From Prescottella defluvii (lineage in GTDB: Bacteria; Actinomycetota; Actinomycetes; Mycobacteriales; Mycobacteriaceae): a stretch of DNA of 64,000 bases. Below the pieces are notes generated by a model. The model saw only the letters and a list, made by a program, of their open reading frames with translations, had not been told where the DNA came from and searched no databases. The translations under genes and the position numbers were made by a program. Positions 58,060-64,000 of this stretch are shown in pieces. The stretch is from NCBI RefSeq assembly GCF_000738775.1, contig NZ_JPOC01000051.1, positions 80,634 to 144,633 on the forward strand, written 5' to 3'. Each line of letters begins with the position of its first letter. Position 1 is the first letter of the stretch.

Positions 58060-59439
58060 CTACCCTTTCGTCTCCCGGACTTGGAGATCGGAACCCCCGA
58101 CGGCCCAGCGGCCCGACGCTGTGCGCCACACCACAGCGAACATCCGCAGCATGAGGAACACAGTAAGCCCCGTCCAGATTCCGGCCAGGCCCCAGTCCCA
58201 CGCGAGCGACGCCCAGATGAGGGGCAGGAAACCGACGAGTGCGCTGGTCAACGTCGCGGTCCGCAGGAACGCGGCGTCGCCCGCGCCCAGCAACACGCCG
58301 TCGAGTGCGAACACCACACCCGCGATCGGTGTGATGCCGACGAAGAACCACCACGCGACCGCGGCCTGTTCGAGCACCGCGGGGTCGTCGGTGAACACGC
58401 CCGGGATCAGTGCGTGCCCGGCCGCGAAGACCAGTGCCAGCAGCATCGCGAACACCACCGACCAGCGTGTCACCCGCCACGCCAGACGCGTCGCGCCGGC
58501 CGCGTCGCGGCGCCCCAGCGCGGCCCCCACCAGGGTCTGCGCGGCGATCGCGAGCGAGTCGAGCGTCAGCGACACGAGGTTCCACAGCTGCAGCACCACC
58601 TGGTGGGCCGCGACGGACGCGGCACCGAAGCGGGACGCGACCGCCGCGGCCGACAGGAAACAGGCCTGGAACGCCAGGCTGCGCAGGATCAGATCGCGGC
58701 CGAGGACCATCTGCGCCCGCATGACCGCGACCCGCGGCCGCAGTGGCACCCCCGAGCGCAGCAACGCCACCCCGAACAGCACCGCCGACGTCGCCTGGCC
58801 CGCGACGTTCGCGATCGCCGAACCGACCAGCTCGAGCCGGGGCGCCCCGGCCACACCGTGCACCAGCAACACACACAGCACCGCCGAGATCGCCTGCCCC
58901 ACCAGCACGAACTTCAGGGGTCGCATGGTGTTCTGCACACCACGCATCCAGCCGTTGCCGGCCATCGCGACCAGGATCAGCGGGGCGCCGAACACCGCGA
59001 CCCGCAGCCACTGCTCGGCCTCGGCCGCGATCTCGCCGGATCCCGCGATCAGCGACGTGATCGGCCCGGCCGCGAACTGGACGGCCACGACCAGCACGGC
59101 GCCGATGCCGAGGGCCAGCCACGTGGCCTGCACACCCTCCCCGACCGCGTCCCGCTCCCGGCCGGCGCCGTGCAGGCGCGAGGCCCGGGCGGTCGTCCCG
59201 TACGACAGGAAGGTGAGCTGGGTGCTGATCTGCGCGAGTACGAGCCCGCCGACGGCGAGTCCCGCGAGCGCCAGGGCCCCGAGATGCCCGACGACCGCGA
59301 GGTCGAGCAGGAGGTAGAGCGGTTCCGCGGCGAGGACACCGAGCGCGGGCAGGGCCAGCCCGAAGATCCTCCGGGGGCCTACCTCGGCGGTCTCGGGGAT
59401 CTCCGGACTCTCGGTGGTGTGGTCGGACGTCCCGGTCAA
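58060..59439 (-). CDS. dinF: MATE-family efflux protein (DinF-like)
   Basis: A 12-helix multidrug and toxic compound extrusion protein of 459 residues, with LALPALGVLAAEPLYLLLDLAVVGHLG at its first helices. A TTG at 59439, immediately after the DHH stop codon, is the only reasonable start before the first helix; the frame remains open further up. It exports organic cations or toxic metabolites using an ion gradient, substrate unknown. It matches Rv2836c. Confidence 0.9.
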   Translation of the reverse strand: MTGTSDHTTESPEIPETAEVGPRRIFGLALPALGVLAAEPLYLLLDLAVVGHLGALALAGLAVGGLVLAQISTQLTFLSYGTTARASRLHGAGRERDAVGEGVQATWLALGIGAVLVVAVQFAAGPITSLIAGSGEIAAEAEQWLRVAVFGAPLILVAMAGNGWMRGVQNTMRPLKFVLVGQAISAVLCVLLVHGVAGAPRLELVGSAIANVAGQATSAVLFGVALLRSGVPLRPRVAVMRAQMVLGRDLILRSLAFQACFLSAAAVASRFGAASVAAHQVVLQLWNLVSLTLDSLAIAAQTLVGAALGRRDAAGATRLAWRVTRWSVVFAMLLALVFAAGHALIPGVFTDDPAVLEQAAVAWWFFVGITPIAGVVFALDGVLLGAGDAAFLRTATLTSALVGFLPLIWASLAWDWGLAGIWTGLTVFLMLRMFAVVWRTASGRWAVGGSDLQVRETKG

Positions 59440-59440
59440 G

Positions 59441-60442
59441 TCAGCCGAGGGTTTCCCGCAACGCGGCGACGACGGACTCACTGCTGCCCGACGCGGTGTA
59501 GCCGGCCGCGAACCGGTGCCCGCCGCCACCGAGTCGCTCGGCGACCGCCGAGACGTCCACCGACTCCTTCGAACGCAGCGACACCGACCACGAGTCCGGC
59601 GCGGACTCCTTGAACACCGCGGCGACCTCCGCCTCGGAGGTGGTGCGCACGATGTCGATGACGCTCTCGACCTCCTCGGACCCGAGTCCCGCGGAATCGG
59701 CGCAGCGGATCACCGCGTGTACCAGTCCCCGCCCCTGCGCGGCGTCCGGCACCAGGGCCGCGGACGACAGCACGGAGCCGAGCATCGGCAGCCAGCCGAA
59801 CGGGTGCGTGTCGAGCAGTCGGCGCGCGATGGCGGCACCGTCGATGCCGGTGCCGAGCAGTCGCTCGGCGAGGGTGTGCGTCCCCGGTTGCACCCAGCGG
59901 AAGCATCCGCTGTCGGTCACGAGTCCGGCATACAGGCAGTGTGCGACGTCGGCGTCGATCTCCACGCCCCACAGGTCGAACAGCTCCGCCAGTACCGACG
60001 CGGTCGCCTCGGCGGACTCGTCGATCAGGTTGAACATCCCGAAACGGGTGTTGGATCGGTGGTGGTCGATCACCAGCGACCGCCGCGCCCCACCCAGGCG
60101 GGACGCCAGCTTGCCGAGCCGTCCGGCACTGCCGCAGTCGACCGTGACGAGCAGGTCGACGTCGTCTTCGACCGCGTCCGCCGACACCAGCAGGTGGGTG
60201 CCGGGCAGGCCCGACATCGACACCGGCAGAGCGTCCGGCGCGGCGAACGACACCTGGACGGGAATTCCCTTGCGTTCGAAGACCATCCCGAGCGCAAGCC
60301 CGCTGCCGATCGTGTCGGCATCGGGTTGGACGTGACACAGGATGGTCACCGACGTCGCGCCCGCCAGCACCTCGACCGCGTCCTGCGCATGCAGGTCCTG
60401 CGGGTCGAGGGCCGGGGGCACGGTTTCCGGACTGTGGGTCAT
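59441..60442 (-). CDS. DHH/DHHA1 phosphoesterase (NrnA/CnpB-like)
   Basis: The 333 residues have DHH motifs QPDADTIGS, VDCGSAG and VIDHHRSN, and the DHHA1 motif GGGGHRFAAG. The homologue Rv2837c degrades oligoribonucleotides, pAp and cyclic dinucleotides (c-di-AMP). Both nanoRNase and second-messenger roles are therefore possible. It lies 12 bp after rbfA. Confidence 0.93.
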   Translation of the reverse strand: MTHSPETVPPALDPQDLHAQDAVEVLAGATSVTILCHVQPDADTIGSGLALGMVFERKGIPVQVSFAAPDALPVSMSGLPGTHLLVSADAVEDDVDLLVTVDCGSAGRLGKLASRLGGARRSLVIDHHRSNTRFGMFNLIDESAEATASVLAELFDLWGVEIDADVAHCLYAGLVTDSGCFRWVQPGTHTLAERLLGTGIDGAAIARRLLDTHPFGWLPMLGSVLSSAALVPDAAQGRGLVHAVIRCADSAGLGSEEVESVIDIVRTTSEAEVAAVFKESAPDSWSVSLRSKESVDVSAVAERLGGGGHRFAAGYTASGSSESVVAALRETLG

Positions 60443-60454
60443 GGGCGCCGCGGG

Positions 60455-60940
60455 TCAGTCGTCGTCGGACGAGGACACGTCCCCGGGGGCCAGCCCATCA
60501 TCCCCGGCAGCATGCGACTCCTTGTAGGGGTCGGCGTCGCCCGCCGGCTGCGCGTTCTCCCGGGCGCGGGCCACGGCGTCGTCCGCGGCGCGGGCCCGTG
60601 CGAGCAGTTCTTCCATGTGCCGAGCGGTGTCGGGCACTGTGTCCGCGACGAACGTCAGGGTGGGCGTGAACCGCACCCCGGTCCCGGCGCCGACCTTGGA
60701 ACGCAGAACGCCCTTGGCCTTCTCGAGACCCGCGGCCGCGCTGGCGACGTCGGGCTCGGAGTCGATGTTCTCGCCCATCACGGTGTAGTACACCGTGGCG
60801 TCGTGCAGATCGGCCGTCACCTTCGCGTCGGTGATGGTCACGAAGGCCAGACGCGGGTCCTTGATCTCGTGGTCGATCGCCGTCGCGACGATCGTGCTGA
60901 TTCGCTTAGCGAGCCTGCGTGCGCGTGCAGGATCTGCCAT
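60455..60940 (-). CDS. rbfA: 30S ribosome-binding factor RbfA
   Basis: RbfA aids late maturation of the 30S 5' domain and cold adaptation. The 161 residues include the KH-type core ([30 protein letters not shown] and the later [11 protein letters not shown]) and an acidic C-terminal tail rich in Asp (DVSSSDDD), common in actinobacteria. It follows the DUF503 gene. Confidence 0.95.
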   Translation of the reverse strand: MADPARARRLAKRISTIVATAIDHEIKDPRLAFVTITDAKVTADLHDATVYYTVMGENIDSEPDVASAAAGLEKAKGVLRSKVGAGTGVRFTPTLTFVADTVPDTARHMEELLARARAADDAVARARENAQPAGDADPYKESHAAGDDGLAPGDVSSSDDD

Positions 60941-60994
60941 GGCAACCAGTCTCCTCTCTTCGGATGTCTCCGCCGTCAGCCCTGCCGGACGGTG

Positions 60995-61285
60995 CTAGTC
61001 GTTGGGGCCGAAAATTCTTCGTCGAACTGCAAGCAACTGCAGTTCCGGTCGTCCGGCGACGTGCCGTTCACACTGATCGAGCACCTCGTGGACGTGGTCG
61101 ACCCCCGAACTGGCCACCGCGACGCCGATCAGGGTTCGCCGGTAGCGGTCCTGCTCACCGGTCTCGGCAGCCGACACGCCGTACCGGCGCAGTTCGGTCA
61201 GAACCGGCCGGACCAGCGACCGCTTCTCCTTCAATGACCGCACATCGCCGAACAGGATGTCCATCTCGAGCGCACCGAGATACAC
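60995..61285 (-). CDS. DUF503 family protein
   Basis: A 96-residue protein starting at GTG 61285, with a very strong GGAGGGAGG ribosome-binding site. DUF503 proteins (SLKEKRSLVRPVLTELRRYGVSAAETG) are small ferredoxin-like proteins found between infB and rbfA in many bacteria, so a ribosome-related role is likely though not shown. It lies 54 bp upstream of rbfA. Confidence 0.9.
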   Translation of the reverse strand: MYLGALEMDILFGDVRSLKEKRSLVRPVLTELRRYGVSAAETGEQDRYRRTLIGVAVASSGVDHVHEVLDQCERHVAGRPELQLLAVRRRIFGPND

Positions 61286-61353
61286 CAGTCCTCCCTCCGG
61301 TGAACAGCATCGAATTCCGGCACTGCCGGGTGTCGATCCTCGGCATTGCCGAG

Positions 61354-61394
61354 GCGTCCCTCCCCGGTGGCACCAGGCCACCGGGGAGGGACGC
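61354..61394 (-). terminator. hairpin terminator after infB
   Basis: A perfect 17-bp stem (61354-61370 with 61378-61394) and 7-nt loop, 11 nt after the infB stop codon. It separates infB from DUF503-rbfA, which may be read through or have its own promoter. Confidence 0.85.
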
Positions 61395-61405
61395 GTGCCG
61401 TGGGA

Positions 61406-64000
61406 CTAGTCCCGCGGCTTCTCGCGAAGCTCGTACGCCTCGATCACGTCGCCGACCTTGATGTCGGAGTACGTGACGGTCAGACCGCACTCGTAACCCT
61501 CGCGGACCTCAGTCGCGTCTTCCTTCTCCCGCTTGAGCGAGGAGATGGTCATCGTCTCCGCGATCACCACGTTGTCGCGGATCAGGCGTGCCTTCGCGTT
61601 GCGACGGACGATGCCCGACGTGACGAGGCAGCCGGCGATGTTGCCGATCTTCGACGAACGGAACATGGCGCGGATCTCGGCCTTGCCGAGCGCCACCTCC
61701 TCGTAGACCGGCTTGAGCATGCCCTTGAGGGCCTTCTCAACCTCGTCCAGCGCCTGGTAGATCACCGAGTAGTACCGGATGTCGACGCCCTCGCGGTTCG
61801 CCAGCTCCGTCGCCTTGCCCTCGGCACGGACGTTGAAGCCGATGATGATCGCGTTGGACGCGGACGCCAGGTTGACGTTGGTCTCGGTGATGCCACCGAC
61901 ACCGCGGTCGATCACTCGCAGCTGCACCTCGTCGTCGATCTCGATCCCCATGAGGGTCTCTTCCAGCGCCTCCACGGTGCCGGAGTTGTCGCCCTTGAGG
62001 ATGAGGTTGAGCTCGTTGTGCTCCTTGAGCGCGGCATCCAGATCTTCCAGGCTGATGCGCTTGCGGCTGCGTGCAGCGAGCGCGTTGCGCTTGCGTGCGT
62101 TGCGGCGATCGGCGATCTGCCGGGCGATCCGGTCCTCGTCGACCACGAGCAGGTTGTCGCCTGCACCGGGGACCGACGTGAAGCCGACGACCTGGACGGG
62201 ACGCGAAGGCAGTGCCTCCTCGACGTCGTCTCCGTGCTCGTCGATCATGCGACGGACGCGGCCGTAGGCATCGCCCGCGACGATCGAGTCGCCGACCCGC
62301 AGGGTTCCGCGCTGGATGAGCACGGTGGCCACGGGGCCACGGCCACGGTCGAGGTGAGCCTCGATCGCGACGCCCTGTGCGTCCATGTCCGGGTTGGCCC
62401 GCAGATCCAGCGAGGCATCCGCGGTCAGCAGCACCGCTTCCAGGAGGGCATCGATGTTGGTGCCCTGCTTGGCCGAGATGTCGACGAACATGGTGTCGCC
62501 GCCGTACTCCTCGGTGACGAGGCCGTACTCGGTGAGCTGCTGACGGATCTTGTCGGGGTTCGCCCCCTCCTTGTCGATCTTGTTCACCGCGACCACGATC
62601 GGCACGTCGGCCGCCTGGGCGTGGTTGATCGCTTCCACCGTCTGCGGCATGACACCGTCGTCGGCCGCGACCACGAGGATCGCGATGTCGGTGGCCTTCG
62701 CACCACGGGCACGCATGGCGGTGAACGCCTCGTGACCCGGGGTATCGATGAACGTCACCAGACGCTCGTTGCCGTCCAGCTCGGTCAGCACCTGGTAGGC
62801 ACCGATGTGCTGGGTGATGCCACCGGCCTCGCCCTCGCGGACGTTGGCCTTGCGGATCGTGTCGAGCAGGCGGGTCTTGCCGTGGTCGACGTGACCCATG
62901 ACGGTGACCACCGGCGGACGCGACTCGAGGTCTTCCTCGTCGCCGGCGTCCTCGCCGTAGGTGAGGTCGAACGACTCGAGCAGCTCGCGGTCCTCGTCCT
63001 CCGGGCTGACGACCTGGACGACGTAGTTCATCTCGCCGCCGAGCAGCTCGAGGGTCTCGTCGTTCACCGACTGAGTGGCCGTGACCATCTCGCCGAGGTT
63101 GAACAGCGCCTGGACCAGTGCCGACGGGTTCGCGTCGATCTTCTCCGCGAAGTCGGAGAGCGATGCGCCGCGAGCGAGACGGATGGTCTCACCGTTGCCA
63201 CGGGGCAACCGCACGCCGCCGACGGCGGGCGCCTGCATGGAATCGTATTCCTGGCGCTTCTGCCGCTTCGACTTGCGACCGCGACGCGGAGCGCCACCGG
63301 GACGACCGAAGGCACCCGCGGCACCGCCGCGACCACCGGGACGTCCACCGCCGCCACCGGGGCGACCGCGGAATCCACCGGGAGCGCCTGCACCTGCACC
63401 TGCACCGGGAGCACCGGCACCGGGAGCACCGCCACCGCCGCGGTAGCCGCCGCCACCGCCCGGACGACCGCCGGGGGCACCGGGACGGCCGCCGCCGGGA
63501 CGACCCGCACCGGGTGCGGGACGTGCCGCACGCTGCGGCATCGCACCCGGACTCGGACGGGGAGGCATCGATCCGGGGCTGGGACGGGGACCGCCCTGGC
63601 CGGGAGCCGGACGCGGGCCGCCGGGACCTGCAGCCGGACGCGGAGCGCCGGGAGCACCCGGACGCGGAGCGCCGCCCTGCGGGCCCGGACGCGGAGCACC
63701 CGGACGCGGGGCACCGGGTGCCGGACGCGGGGCCGGACGCTCGGCGGGAGCCGAGGAGTACGGGTTGTTACCGACGCGCGGCGGCTTCGGTCCGGGGCGC
63801 GGACCGCCGGGCTTGGGGCCCGGAGCGGCCGGAGCCGCCGGAGTTGCTGCTGCCGGCGCGGCCGGGGTAGCTGCCGCTGCCGGGGCAGCGGGTGCCGCCG
63901 GAGCGGCCGGTGCCTGCGGGGCAGGCTTCGGAGCCGGCGGAAACCCCGGCGGCTCCGGCCGCTCCCAGCGCTCCGGCCGCCAAGGTGCCCGGTCCGCGTC
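61406..64000 (-). CDS. infB: translation initiation factor IF-2, 5' end beyond window
   Basis: The last 864 residues are visible; the frame stays open to the right edge, so the start lies outside. The first 270 visible residues are low-complexity Pro, Ala, Gly and Arg (repeats of GxxRPG and GGGG), with RVGNNPYSS typical of actinobacterial IF-2. Then come the N2 region ([17 protein letters not shown]), the G domain ([24 protein letters not shown]) and domains II, III and IV. IF-2 places initiator tRNA on the 30S subunit. Confidence 0.97.
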   Translation of the reverse strand, partial: DADRAPWRPERWERPEPPGFPPAPKPAPQAPAAPAAPAAPAAAATPAAPAAATPAAPAAPGPKPGGPRPGPKPPRVGNNPYSSAPAERPAPRPAPGAPRPGAPRPGPQGGAPRPGAPGAPRPAAGPGGPRPAPGQGGPRPSPGSMPPRPSPGAMPQRAARPAPGAGRPGGGRPGAPGGRPGGGGGYRGGGGAPGAGAPGAGAGAGAPGGFRGRPGGGGGRPGGRGGAAGAFGRPGGAPRRGRKSKRQKRQEYDSMQAPAVGGVRLPRGNGETIRLARGASLSDFAEKIDANPSALVQALFNLGEMVTATQSVNDETLELLGGEMNYVVQVVSPEDEDRELLESFDLTYGEDAGDEEDLESRPPVVTVMGHVDHGKTRLLDTIRKANVREGEAGGITQHIGAYQVLTELDGNERLVTFIDTPGHEAFTAMRARGAKATDIAILVVAADDGVMPQTVEAINHAQAADVPIVVAVNKIDKEGANPDKIRQQLTEYGLVTEEYGGDTMFVDISAKQGTNIDALLEAVLLTADASLDLRANPDMDAQGVAIEAHLDRGRGPVATVLIQRGTLRVGDSIVAGDAYGRVRRMIDEHGDDVEEALPSRPVQVVGFTSVPGAGDNLLVVDEDRIARQIADRRNARKRNALAARSRKRISLEDLDAALKEHNELNLILKGDNSGTVEALEETLMGIEIDDEVQLRVIDRGVGGITETNVNLASASNAIIIGFNVRAEGKATELANREGVDIRYYSVIYQALDEVEKALKGMLKPVYEEVALGKAEIRAMFRSSKIGNIAGCLVTSGIVRRNAKARLIRDNVVIAETMTISSLKREKEDATEVREGYECGLTVTYSDIKVGDVIEAYELREKPRD

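Noticed and set aside
63270..63960. Tandem repeat or repetitive element at the right end
   Set aside because: These GC-rich repeats encode the Gly/Pro/Arg-rich N-terminal region of IF-2, which is normal for actinobacteria.

Overview
The window is a 64 kb stretch of a high-GC actinobacterial chromosome. Gene content and order point to the order Mycobacteriales, most likely Rhodococcus or a close relative. The backbone runs in the same relative order as the M. tuberculosis region from hflX (Rv2725c) to infB (Rv2839c): hflX-dapF-miaA ... miaB ... recX-recA ... pspM-pspA-clgR-cinA-pgsA ... ftsK ... rnj-dapA-thyX ... dapB ... M16 protease-pnp-rpsO-ribF ... truB-pptT-pptH-dinF-DHH-rbfA-DUF503-infB. 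An F420-type oxidoreductase, a mycothiol-isomerase-like protein, PptT/PptH, and gluABCD beside miaB (as in Corynebacterium) agree with this. The species is an inference. RecA has no intein.

Layout. 1-6.2 kb: a truncated secreted protein, hflX, dapF, miaA, a LigB-like protein and a DUF349 protein. 6.2-12.5 kb: a membrane protein and miaB, then the divergent glutamate importer gluABCD closed by a strong terminator. 12.5-16.9 kb: a SUKH protein, recX, recA with two recognisable DNA-damage promoters, DUF3046 and a glycosyltransferase. 16.9-22.2 kb: an LLM oxidoreductase facing an MFS transporter that is translationally coupled to an unusual GH2-DUF2804 fusion. 22.2-27.9 kb: a glycerolipid cassette (glpD-tetR facing an alkyl-DHAP-synthase-like flavoprotein and a diacylglycerol kinase) that matches Rv2249c-Rv2252, then a PIG-L deacetylase and a small membrane protein. 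28.0-30.0 kb: biotin importer bioYMN. 30.0-34.5 kb: envelope-stress unit clgR-pspA-pspM, cinA, pgsA, argA and a YciI protein. 34.5-39.8 kb: terC behind a manganese (yybP-ykoY) riboswitch, ftsK and two small enzymes. 39.8-49.1 kb: rnj-dapA-thyX, an SDR, an orphan ribbon-helix-helix regulator, an SRPBCC protein, a DUF3105 lipoprotein, a flavodoxin-like protein, dapB and a methyltransferase. 49.1-64 kb: the RNA-processing and translation block, ending inside infB.

Genes working together: DapA, DapB and DapF supply lysine and peptidoglycan diaminopimelate. HflX, RNase J, PNPase, RpsO, RbfA, TruB, MiaA/MiaB and IF-2 serve ribosome and RNA metabolism. RecA/RecX are the recombination core. PspA/PspM/ClgR protect the envelope. 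MntR and riboswitch-controlled TerC both belong to manganese homeostasis. PptT and PptH add and remove phosphopantetheine.

The most rewarding signals are regulatory: a LexA box filling the spacer of a recA promoter plus a PafBC-type recA promoter; the same PafBC-type motif in front of a pyridoxamine-oxidase-fold gene; four TGACGTCA-type boxes in 11-bp register over the promoter of an orphan RHH gene; a riboswitch whose 3' strand can capture the terC ribosome-binding site; and a TetR operator straddling two start codons 20 bp apart. Several genes appear leaderless. There is no gene-free stretch longer than about 300 bases, and I saw no rRNA, tRNA, CRISPR array, transposase or prophage genes. 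The hairpins reported were found by eye.
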